Positions 7,915 to 13,370 of a stretch of 14,049 nucleotides of DNA are shown piece after piece. The stretch comes from CAYNUJ01 sp964573255 (GTDB taxonomy: Bacteria > Bacteroidota > Ignavibacteria > Ignavibacteriales > Melioribacteraceae). The DNA lies in the NCBI GenBank assembly GCA_964573255.1, contig CAZNJB010000058.1:1-14049 (forward strand), written 5' to 3'. The notes under the pieces were generated by a model. It was not told where the DNA came from and did no database searches. It worked only from the letters and a program-made list of their open reading frames with translations. The stretch's first letter is position 1, and every line of letters begins with the position of its first letter. The translations under genes were made by a program, and so were the position numbers.

Positions 7915-8980
7915 GATGCACTCCTAAAAATTTCTCTTCCAATTTCTCAAGAATTTCCTCAGGTGAAGGGACAATCCCCCCCATCCTTCCATGAAATTCA
8001 ACCGGTACTCTTCCGGCAACAGCCAATTTAACATCTTCAATCATTTGACCGGCATTCATCTCAACATCAAAAATACCCTTTACATTATCTGCAACTTTGG
8101 CAATCTCAGCATAAGGAAAAGGCCATAAAGTTATCGGGCGAAATACCCCCACTTTAATTCCCTTTTCGCGTGCCAAAGAAGCGGCTTTTTGACAGATGCG
8201 TGCTACCAATCCATATGCAGTTATAACGTAATCAGCATCATCACAATTTACAGCTTCGTAACGAACTTCATTCTTTTCAATTTCTCTGTATTTGGCTTGG
8301 AGATGATTATTCACCTCTTCCATTTTATCGGGTTGAAGATGCAGCGATGTAATTACATTGCTGTTTCTACCCGGCTTTCTTCCAATAGTAGTCCAACCCA
8401 AATCTTCGAACTTTCTTTCCTGCTGAGGAAACAACTCTACCTTTTCCATCATCTGGCCGAGAGCACCGTCGGAAAGTATCATAACCGGGTTACGGTATTT
8501 AAAGGCTAAATCGAAACCGTCTTTAACAAAATCAGCCATTTCCTGTACAGTAGATGGGGCTAGAACGATTAAGCGATAATCACCGTGCCCACCGCCTTTA
8601 GTAGATTGGAAATAATCACCTTGCGCGGGTTGAATTGTACCTAATCCCGGACCACCGCGGTTAACATTAACCAATAAGCAAGGCAGTTCTGCACAAGCTA
8701 TATAAGAAATGCCTTCCTGCATCAAACTGATACCCGGTGAGGAGGAAGAGGTCATTACCTTTTTCCCCGTACCTGCGGCACCATAAACCATATTAATGGA
8801 AGCCACTTCACTTTCTGCTTGCAATACTACCATTCCTGTTCTTTGATATGCCTCACGGCTTAAATATTCGAGCACCTCGGATTGAGGTGTGATCGGATAG
8901 CCGAAATAAGCATCGCAACCACAACGGATTGCCGCTTCGGCTAACGCTTCATTTCCTTTCATTAATCTTAATTCTTTCAT
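7907..8980 (-). CDS. vorB: 2-oxoacid:ferredoxin oxidoreductase, alpha subunit, VorB-like
   Basis: The 357-residue alpha subunit contains the N-terminal MKGNEALAEAAIRCGCDAYF segment, YPITPQSEVLEYL from residue 28, SSSSPGISLMQEGISY, the GDYFQSTKGGGHGDYR region and LVARICQKAASLAREKGIKV in the C-terminal domain. This pattern matches the group called VorB, 3-methyl-2-oxobutanoate (2-oxoisovalerate):ferredoxin oxidoreductase, better than KorA, which usually reads GYPITPSSE. The enzyme oxidises branched-chain 2-oxoacids to acyl-CoA, or runs in reverse with reduced ferredoxin for amino-acid synthesis. The start overlaps the ferredoxin subunit stop in an ATGA junction. Substrate choice from sequence is uncertain, so the gene symbol is moderate-confidence. 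Confidence 0.9.
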   Translation of the reverse strand: MKELRLMKGNEALAEAAIRCGCDAYFGYPITPQSEVLEYLSREAYQRTGMVVLQAESEVASINMVYGAAGTGKKVMTSSSSPGISLMQEGISYIACAELPCLLVNVNRGGPGLGTIQPAQGDYFQSTKGGGHGDYRLIVLAPSTVQEMADFVKDGFDLAFKYRNPVMILSDGALGQMMEKVELFPQQERKFEDLGWTTIGRKPGRNSNVITSLHLQPDKMEEVNNHLQAKYREIEKNEVRYEAVNCDDADYVITAYGLVARICQKAASLAREKGIKVGVFRPITLWPFPYAEIAKVADNVKGIFDVEMNAGQMIEDVKLAVAGRVPVEFHGRMGGIVPSPEEILEKLEEKFLGVHHE

Positions 8981-9264
8981 TGGTTCACCGTCACTGTTAT
9001 GTCTTTAGTTACATTAGTAATTCTTGCAATTTGTTCTTTTGCTTTGCTTGTCTTTCTGTAAACTGTAATTGCACCCTCGGGACAAACCAAAGCACAATTT
9101 GTGCATCCTGTACAATTATCTTGCACCTTAACAATGTACAAATATCCCTTGGAATTAACCTGCCGCGATTGCTCTAAGGTTTCCTGAGGGCAGGCAGCAA
9201 CACACAATTCACATCCTTTACATTTTTCAATATCAAGTACGATGTCTCCTTTAACCTTCGCCAT
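8977..9264 (-). CDS. 2-oxoacid:ferredoxin oxidoreductase, 2[4Fe-4S] subunit
   Basis: The 95-residue delta subunit holds two [4Fe-4S] clusters that take electrons from the TPP subunit. Cys15, 18, 21 and 25 form CKGCELCVAACP, and Cys51, 54, 57 and 61 form CTGCTNCALVCP. I start at ATG 9264 (MAKVKGDIVLD) because GGAG at 9271-9274 lies six bases upstream; an in-frame TTG at 9276 would overlap that site. It is the first gene of the operon and its ATG is only about 26 bases downstream of a strong terminator-like hairpin in its own leader, so expression of the whole operon probably depends on readthrough. Confidence 0.93.
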   Translation of the reverse strand: MAKVKGDIVLDIEKCKGCELCVAACPQETLEQSRQVNSKGYLYIVKVQDNCTGCTNCALVCPEGAITVYRKTSKAKEQIARITNVTKDITVTVNQ

Positions 9265-9270
9265 TTTTAA

Positions 9271-9274
9271 CTCC
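9271..9274 (-). promoter_or_regulatory. Ribosome binding site setting the operon's first start
   Basis: GGAG on the minus strand is six bases before ATG 9264. It decides in favour of that ATG over the in-frame TTG at 9276, and it lies about 15 bases past the U-run of the leader hairpin. Confidence 0.7.
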
Positions 9275-9289
9275 AATTTTATTTAAAAC

Positions 9290-9319
9290 AAAAAAGGTTA
9301 CTAATCGCTTAGTAACCTT
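9290..9319 (-). terminator. Attenuator-like intrinsic terminator in the oxidoreductase leader
   Basis: AAGGTTACTAA (9294-9304) and TTAGTAACCTT (9309-9319) are perfect inverse complements, 11 bp around a four-base loop. Read on the minus strand the stem is followed at once by TTTTTTG (9295-9289) and more Ts. On the plus strand it is followed by C-rich sequence, so it acts only toward the oxidoreductase genes. No gene lies upstream on the minus strand for it to end, since the neighbouring crp-like gene is divergent. It must therefore end either a small RNA or the operon's own leader. Confidence 0.85.
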
Positions 9320-9331
9320 CCCCTGTACGAC

Positions 9332-9422
9332 TCGGATATAATTAGTAGGCTAATTATATTGATGTTGATTTTATTGGTATTACAAATAAGACTCTTCATC
9401 CTAATAACACTAATTTATCCGA
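9332..9422 (-). ncRNA. Structured leader RNA closed by a 14-bp long-range stem
   Basis: On the minus strand TCGGATAAATTAGT (9422-9409) pairs with ACTAATTATATCCGA (9346-9332): 14 pairs with one bulged A, enclosing about 62 nt. The element ends 12 bases before the terminator hairpin. The 3' half of the closing stem can alternatively pair with the 3' arm of the terminator: TACTAAT (9347-9341) with ATTAGTA (9305-9299), 7 bp. That gives the mutually exclusive folds expected of an attenuator or riboswitch. I recognise no known riboswitch core (TPP, cobalamin, SAM, fluoride, ZTP, THF, preQ1) in the enclosed sequence. An independent small RNA is the alternative. Confidence 0.5.
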
Positions 9423-9438
9423 TTTAATCGCATTAAAA

Positions 9439-9463
9439 AACTGTGCTCATTTTCTACACAGTT
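9439..9463 (-). terminator. Second terminator-like hairpin upstream in the leader
   Basis: AACTGTG (9439-9445) is the exact inverse complement of CACAGTT (9457-9463), a 7-bp stem with an 11-base loop. On the minus strand it is followed by TTTTTT (9440-9435, the first two within the stem). It is weaker than the 9290-9319 hairpin. The arms are 11 bases apart, which does not fit a standard Crp/Fnr operator, so an RNA structure is the better reading. Confidence 0.45.
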
Positions 9464-9505
9464 ACACCAAAAATTTCATTTTAAAAATGCAGAATATTGA
9501 TGAAT

Positions 9506-9521
9506 TTTCAAAATTTTGAAA
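9506..9521. promoter_or_regulatory. 16-bp perfect palindrome, possible operator
   Basis: TTTCAAAATTTTGAAA reads the same on both strands over 16 bases with no spacer. It lies in the divergent spacer, just downstream of the candidate oxidoreductase promoter. A/T-rich palindromes arise by chance more easily than mixed ones, so an operator role is a guess. Confidence 0.3.
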
Positions 9522-9545
9522 CGGCATTTATTCTACATTTAGAAA

Positions 9546-9553
9546 CAAATTTA
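9546..9553 (-). promoter_or_regulatory. TAnnTTTG-type promoter element for the oxidoreductase operon
   Basis: The minus strand reads TAAATTTG at 9553-9546, an exact match to the TAnnTTTG -7 element of Bacteroidota. Initiation near 9540 would give a leader of about 275 nt carrying both hairpins and the long-range stem. No clear TTG at -33 is visible, and such octamers are not rare in AT-rich DNA. Confidence 0.4.
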
Positions 9554-9620
9554 TTATTTAGAAATGAAAATATCGCTGATAATAATTTGTTAACCGTAAA
9601 CTATTCTTGAGTAATTTTCC

Positions 9621-9629
9621 TATATTTAC
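9621..9629 (+). promoter_or_regulatory. Possible -7 element of the Crp/Fnr gene
   Basis: TATATTTAC matches TAnnTTTG except for the last G and ends four bases before ATG 9634. If used, the transcript would start at or next to the ATG, a leaderless message, which fits the absence of any Shine-Dalgarno sequence there. Confidence 0.35.
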
Positions 9630-9633
9630 GCTT

Positions 9634-10365
9634 ATGAATGAAATCAAAACTTCAACTGCAACTAAAACGGGACACAATAAAAATAAGTTAACTTTACGTA
9701 GTATTCCTCTCTTCTCGGAATTGAGCATAGAACAAATGCGCGAAATTTCCTCAATTAGTAGATTGATCAAAACTCAAAAAAATGAAATTTTGTTCCGGGA
9801 AAACGATAGCTACAAAGGATTTTTTATAATCCTGAAAGGAACAGTAAAAGTTTTTAAAATCAGTCCTGAGGGTAAGGAATTAGTCATTCATTTATTCAAA
9901 CCTTTCAGTTCCTTTGCGGAAATGCCTTTATTCGAAGGGAATGATTATCCCGTTACCGCCGAAACCGTTGAGGAATCTTTACTGATGTTTATTCCCAAGG
10001 ATAAATTCATTGAATTGATAAAATCCAGTCCGGAAATTTCTCTAAAAATGTTGGCAGGTTTTGCCAAAAGGATGAAATCCCTCGTTGCAAAAATAGAAGA
10101 CCTTTCTTCTATGGAAGTAAAGAACCGCGTGTCAAAATTTATATTAAAAGAAATTCAAGCAAACGGTACAATATATCTGCCCGAACCGTTCTTCAAACTT
10201 CAAGTTTCAAAATCTACAATCGCATCATTGCTTGGCACCATAACCGAAACTTTCTCCCGCACTCTTCATAAACTACAAAATGAAAACATCATTCGCGTTC
10301 AAAACAAAACTATATTTGTAATCGACCTCAAACGCCTCAAAACATTAGCCTCAGAATCGAAATAA
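9634..10365 (+). CDS. Crp/Fnr family transcriptional regulator, cysteine-free, FNR/DNR-type helix
   Basis: The 243-residue protein has an N-terminal cyclic-nucleotide-like effector domain (about residues 22-145, with LFSELSIEQM, GFFIILKGTVKVF and the FAEMPLF turn), a dimer helix (about 134-157), and a C-terminal winged helix with VSKSTIASLLGTITETFSRTL. The recognition helix shows E205-x-x-S208-R209, the ExxSR pattern of FNR/DNR regulators that read TTGAT/TTGAC half-sites. It contains no cysteine at all, so it cannot hold FNR's oxygen-sensing [4Fe-4S] cluster; a haem, NO or metabolite signal as in DNR-like proteins is more likely. I start at ATG 9634; an in-frame TTG at 9607 would add nine residues without a better ribosome site. 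It is divergent from the oxidoreductase operon and directly upstream of the DUF2249/oxidase-like cluster, which it probably controls. Confidence 0.92.
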   Translation: MNEIKTSTATKTGHNKNKLTLRSIPLFSELSIEQMREISSISRLIKTQKNEILFRENDSYKGFFIILKGTVKVFKISPEGKELVIHLFKPFSSFAEMPLFEGNDYPVTAETVEESLLMFIPKDKFIELIKSSPEISLKMLAGFAKRMKSLVAKIEDLSSMEVKNRVSKFILKEIQANGTIYLPEPFFKLQVSKSTIASLLGTITETFSRTLHKLQNENIIRVQNKTIFVIDLKRLKTLASESK

Positions 10366-10368
10366 ATC

Positions 10369-10380
10369 TGACTTAAGTCA
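10369..10380. promoter_or_regulatory. Candidate FNR/DNR-type operator, TGA-N6-TCA palindrome
   Basis: TGACTTAAGTCA is a perfect 12-bp palindrome with the TGA-N6-TCA core shared by FNR (TTGAT-N4-ATCAA) and DNR/FixK (TTGAC-N4-GTCAA) sites; the outermost bases here are C and T instead of T and A. It begins four bases after the regulator's stop. A TATTTT at 10404-10409 is centred 32 bp downstream, the offset expected between a class II site at -41.5 and a -10 hexamer. It could also act as a weak hairpin, being followed by TATTTTTTCT. Confidence 0.5.
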
Positions 10381-10449
10381 TATTTTTTCTTACCCACCAA
10401 TCTTATTTTTAGACCAATAATAAATCTATCTAATTACGTTTTTCAGATG

Positions 10450-10465
10450 GACATAGTAATATGTC
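10450..10465. promoter_or_regulatory. Second dyad with a 4-base spacer before the DUF2249 gene
   Basis: GACATA and TATGTC flank GTAA, a 6-4-6 inverted repeat with the same spacer as Crp/Fnr-family sites but a different half-site (ACATA/TATGT). A TATAAT lies at 10469-10474, four bases beyond, so a protein bound here would cover the -35 to -10 spacer and more likely repress. As RNA it would be a small hairpin in a leader started upstream. Confidence 0.4.
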
Positions 10466-10468
10466 TGT

Positions 10469-10474
10469 TATAAT
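10469..10474 (+). promoter_or_regulatory. Possible -10 element TATAAT for the DUF2249 cluster
   Basis: TATAAT at 10469-10474 also overlaps TAATTTTT (10471-10478), seven of eight matches to TAnnTTTG counting the free positions. It lies 20 bases before ATG 10495. No clear -35 or -33 partner was found, and the dyad at 10450-10465 occupies that region. Confidence 0.3.
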
Positions 10475-10494
10475 TTTTAACTATTAGAAAATAA

Positions 10495-11289
10495 ATGATT
10501 GACAAGGACATTAAAATATCTCAGCTGTTAAAGATGTATCCTCATACTCTTGAAATCCTTACAGGAATCACTCCCCATTTCAAGAAATTAAACAACCCAA
10601 TTCTGCGCAGAACCCTTGCCAAACGTGTTACAATTGAGCAAGCTGCTGCTATTGCCGGAGTTGATCTATTAAACATGCTGAAAGTACTTAATGAGTCAAT
10701 CGGTGTAAAATTTAATGAAAGTAAAATTAATATGGATGGAAACAAAATGGAAAGACCAAACGAAAAACCCGACATTATTAAAAATACCGACGCTTCCAAA
10801 TTCGTTAATTTCGATGTTCGTCCCATCATTAATTCGGGAACAGACCCGTTTTTAGACATTATGGAAAAAGTAAAAAGTCTAAAAGATGATGAGATTTTAG
10901 TTTTAATAAATTCATTTGAGCCCGTACCATTATATACGGTTTTGGGTAAAAAGGGATTCGAACACTGGACAATATTTGAAGACGGCGTTTATAAAGTACA
11001 CTTTTACAGAACCGGTAAATCGCAAAATGAAGAACGCGAAGAGAAATCCTCAGCTAATGAAAATGAGATTGAAAACGTAATAGAATTGGACGTTAGAGAA
11101 TTGGAACCGCCTGAACCGATGATGAAGATACTCGAAAAACTAAATGAAATTGATGATCGCACAATCTTGCTCGTGCATCACCATAGGGAGCCGATGATGC
11201 TCTATCCTAAATTAGAAGAACGCGGATTCGAAGCAATTACAAATAAGATTGAAGAAAATTATTATAAAGTAGTAATCAAAAGGAAATAA
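10495..11289 (+). CDS. DUF1858-DUF2249-DUF2249 protein
   Basis: The 264-residue soluble protein has three parts. Residues 1-72 form a DUF1858-type helical domain (ISQLLKMYPHTLEIL, then FKKLNNPILRRTLAKRVTIE and AAAIAGVD). After a polar linker come two DUF2249 domains: about 99-168 (NFDVRPIINSGTDPF to YKVHFYR) and about 197-263 (IELDVRELEPPEPMMKILEK to YYKVVIKRK). Their shared core reads INSFEPVPLYTVLGKKGF in the first and VHHHREPMMLYPKLEERGF in the second, so only the second keeps the histidines before EP. The biochemical role of these domains is not established; they recur next to denitrification, NO-detoxification and haem-copper oxidase genes. It heads the plus-strand cluster, and the next gene starts ten bases after its end. 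Confidence 0.85.
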   Translation: MIDKDIKISQLLKMYPHTLEILTGITPHFKKLNNPILRRTLAKRVTIEQAAAIAGVDLLNMLKVLNESIGVKFNESKINMDGNKMERPNEKPDIIKNTDASKFVNFDVRPIINSGTDPFLDIMEKVKSLKDDEILVLINSFEPVPLYTVLGKKGFEHWTIFEDGVYKVHFYRTGKSQNEEREEKSSANENEIENVIELDVRELEPPEPMMKILEKLNEIDDRTILLVHHHREPMMLYPKLEERGFEAITNKIEENYYKVVIKRK

Positions 11290-11298
11290 AGGTTCGAA

Positions 11299-12564
11299 AT
11301 GAGTGCTACTAATTCACTGGCTACGGCATACTCTCCACCATTTAAGATTGTTGCAAAATATTTTAGTGCAGCAATATTTTCTTTTGTGCTGCTGAATTTC
11401 CTGCCAATCTTAAAGTATTCCAGTATCGGTGGACATCATTTCCAGCCCGTCATTTTAGCTCTTACACATATTGCAACATTGGGCTGGATAACAATGATTA
11501 TCTTTGGCGCATTATTTCAACTGATACCCGTTGTACTGGAAGTAAAACTTTACAGCGAAAAATTAGCTGAATGGCAATTTTGGATTTATTCAATCGGTGT
11601 TATTGGATTAGTAATTACATTTTGGTTTTTCGAACCGCAGCCGTACGCAATTATATTTGCGTCATTTTTAAACATTGCTAATATCATTTTTCTTATTAAT
11701 ATAATCGGCACTTTGAAAAAAGTAAAAAAATGGAACTTAACCGGATATTATATTATTTCGGCTGTTATCTATTTTTCCGTAACTGCAATTGCCGGATTAC
11801 TTTTGGCTATTAACTTAGCATATCCTTCAACCAAAATTAATCATTTAAAATACTTGAACATACATGCTGTAATAGCTTTCGTCGGTTGGGTAACAATGAT
11901 AATTATGGGTGTAAGTTACAAACTAATCCCAATGTTTACTCTTTCTCACGGTTACTCGCTAAAGCCGGCAAAATACACTTTAGCATTAGTTAACCTTGGA
12001 ATAATTGGTGCATCCGTTGCAATAAACTTCAATAATCCGGGCATTCTTTTTGATATCTCCTTGATGATAATAGCCCTAAGTTTAATAATATTTTTGTATC
12101 AAATATATCTTATAATAAAATCCCGAATAAGGAAAAGGCTGGACATCGGGATGAAATTTTCCACCATAGCTTATTCTATGCTTGGCGTTGTAATCATACT
12201 CGGGATAATAATTACATTCGTTGATTATTACCGTGTAGTAAACACAACTCTAATCTTCGGTTATCTTATAATATTCGGATTCATCTCTTTTTTAATCGTT
12301 GGACAGATGTATAAGATAGTCCCCTTCCTGGTATGGTATCATAAGTACAGCAGTAAAGTAGGCATCGAGGAAGTGCCAATGCTTAAAGATTTATTTGATG
12401 AAAAGAAAGCATACTATGGTTTATATATTATGGTTACAGGAACAGCTGCCGTCGTAATTTCGTTTTTATTAAACGAACCGGCTGCGTTGCTTATGTCATT
12501 TATATTGATGTTTATTAGCTCATTAATATTTGCTTATAACATGATAACAATTTTCCGGAGATGA
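11299..12564 (+). CDS. Polytopic membrane protein, haem-copper oxidase/NnrS-like
   Basis: The 421-residue protein has about twelve hydrophobic helices. It resembles the cytochrome-oxidase-subunit-I-like and NnrS-like membrane proteins found near DUF2249 genes, but not a full catalytic oxidase: it is shorter and has few membrane histidines (H57 and H189 within helices; H46, H47, H182, H217 and H348 near ends). A helix motif occurs three times with identical spacing, G-x7-G-x6-P: G62/G70/P77 (GWITMIIFG), G196/G204/P211 (GWVTMIIMG) and G327/G335/P342 (GFISFLIVG). H57 lies five residues and H189 seven residues before the first Gly of the first two copies. A haem or metal role in redox or NO handling is inferred. 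ATG 11299 has AAAGG six bases upstream; the MIP18-like gene begins three bases after the stop. Confidence 0.78.
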   Translation: MSATNSLATAYSPPFKIVAKYFSAAIFSFVLLNFLPILKYSSIGGHHFQPVILALTHIATLGWITMIIFGALFQLIPVVLEVKLYSEKLAEWQFWIYSIGVIGLVITFWFFEPQPYAIIFASFLNIANIIFLINIIGTLKKVKKWNLTGYYIISAVIYFSVTAIAGLLLAINLAYPSTKINHLKYLNIHAVIAFVGWVTMIIMGVSYKLIPMFTLSHGYSLKPAKYTLALVNLGIIGASVAINFNNPGILFDISLMIIALSLIIFLYQIYLIIKSRIRKRLDIGMKFSTIAYSMLGVVIILGIIITFVDYYRVVNTTLIFGYLIIFGFISFLIVGQMYKIVPFLVWYHKYSSKVGIEEVPMLKDLFDEKKAYYGLYIMVTGTAAVVISFLLNEPAALLMSFILMFISSLIFAYNMITIFRR

Positions 12565-12567
12565 TTT

Positions 12568-12864
12568 ATGGAATTAAAAGATAAAATAATGGAAGCCTTA
12601 AAACAGGTGAACGACCCAGAAATAGGAATAAACATTGTGGATCTGGGACTTGTTTACGATGTAATTATTGACGATGAAAAAATAGTTATCAATATGACGT
12701 TAACAACACCCGGCTGCCCAATGCACAACAGTATAACAACTTGGGTTGAGACTGTTGTAAATAATTTGGCAGAAGGACGCCAAACGATTGTTAATCTGGT
12801 TTGGGAACCACAGTGGACACCCGAAAAAATGTCCGACAAAGCAAGAATGCAATTAGGAATGTAA
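12568..12864 (+). CDS. MIP18/DUF59 family iron-sulfur assembly protein
   Basis: The 98-residue protein is a single MIP18 (DUF59) domain, as in SufT, PaaD and the Fe-S targeting factor CIA2. It shows VNDPEIGINIVDLGLVYDV (residues 14-32, with Asp16-Pro17-Glu18) and TLTTPGCPM with Cys50, the reactive cysteine conserved in the family. Such proteins help mature or deliver Fe-S clusters. Tucked between two oxidase-like membrane genes and upstream of a ferredoxin, it probably serves the Fe-S or metal centres of this cluster rather than general assembly, since no suf genes are nearby. It follows the membrane gene by three bases, with GGAG seven bases before ATG 12568. A 50-base gap follows it. Confidence 0.92.
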   Translation: MELKDKIMEALKQVNDPEIGINIVDLGLVYDVIIDDEKIVINMTLTTPGCPMHNSITTWVETVVNNLAEGRQTIVNLVWEPQWTPEKMSDKARMQLGM

Positions 12865-12914
12865 TCGGAGAAGATTAAAGAAAACAATTTTTTAATGAGC
12901 TCAAAGGGAAAGCT

Positions 12915-13370
12915 ATGTTCAGCACAGTAAGGTATTTTATCAAAACAAGTATAGTGTTTCTTGCAATAGGAATAATAACTGGATTATACCTGACTTATGC
13001 AAAATACTTGTTTGATTTTAAATACACACAAGAAATAATCACGGCACACGTGCATATTATTTTGGTGGGCGCTGTAATGATGATGATTATGGGAGTTGCT
13101 TTATGGTTCTTCCCCCGTCCCGAAAAAACCGATAAGCGTTACAATCCCGATTTAATTCTACTTTCATATTGGCTTATAACGATAGGTACTGCCGTAAGAT
13201 ATATTTTTCAAATGCTTTTAGGATTCAACTTTGCTCATTTTTATCAAATAATAATTTCTATTGCTTCAACTATGCAGGTAATTGCATTCCTCATATTCTT
13301 CTATTCGATGTGGGGAAGAATTCGTTCTGTTGGCAGTCACCATAGAGAAGCTAAAGGAGAAAAATTTTGA
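12915..13370 (+). CDS. Four-helix oxidase-subunit-I-like mini-protein
   Basis: The 151-residue protein has four predicted membrane helices (about 8-31, 42-66, 79-100 and 108-130) and a basic, probably cytoplasmic tail. Helix 2 reads TAHVHIILVGAVMMMIMGVALWFFP and carries the same G-x7-G-x6-P spacing (G52/G60/P67) seen three times in the 421-residue protein. H45 and H47 sit 7 and 5 residues before the first Gly, combining both histidine registers of the larger protein. It is about a third the length of a CcoN/NorB subunit, so it is an oxidase-like fragment fold rather than a complete enzyme, with no sign of recent truncation. It may bind haem or pair with the large membrane protein. A GGGA-type ribosome site precedes ATG 12915. 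Its stop overlaps the ferredoxin start. Confidence 0.8.
   Translation: MFSTVRYFIKTSIVFLAIGIITGLYLTYAKYLFDFKYTQEIITAHVHIILVGAVMMMIMGVALWFFPRPEKTDKRYNPDLILLSYWLITIGTAVRYIFQMLLGFNFAHFYQIIISIASTMQVIAFLIFFYSMWGRIRSVGSHHREAKGEKF
13355..13359 (+). promoter_or_regulatory. Ribosome binding site that fixes a TTG start (ferredoxin)
   Basis: AGGAG lies seven bases before TTG 13367-13369, inside the last codons of the membrane gene. The TTG overlaps that gene's stop as TTGA, and no other start precedes the first cluster cysteines. Confidence 0.75.

Noticed and set aside
8189..8509. Plus-strand 106-codon frame inside the alpha-subunit gene
   Set aside because: Antisense to strongly conserved VorB motifs; the sequence looks like reversed-codon shadow.
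9294..9319. Terminator for a plus-strand transcript
   Set aside because: The plus-strand side is followed by TCCCCTG rather than a U-run, and no plus-strand gene ends upstream.
9439..9463. AACTGTG/CACAGTT read as a CRP operator
   Set aside because: CRP sites have TGTG and CACA eight bases apart; here they are eleven apart, and the arm is followed by a U-run on the minus strand, so a hairpin is the better reading.
9498..9512. TTGATGAATTTTCAA as an FNR box upstream of the oxidoreductase operon
   Set aside because: The half-sites are five bases apart instead of four and the second is TTCAA, not ATCAA, so the TGA-N6-TCA core is absent.
11299..12564. Complete catalytic haem-copper oxidase or NO reductase
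   Set aside because: Too few histidines inside predicted helices, copy 3 of the motif lacks a histidine, and no recognisable CuB-site pattern was found.
12654..12887. Minus-strand 77-codon frame opposite the MIP18 gene
   Set aside because: The plus strand encodes a complete MIP18 domain with DPE and Cys motifs and a good ribosome site.
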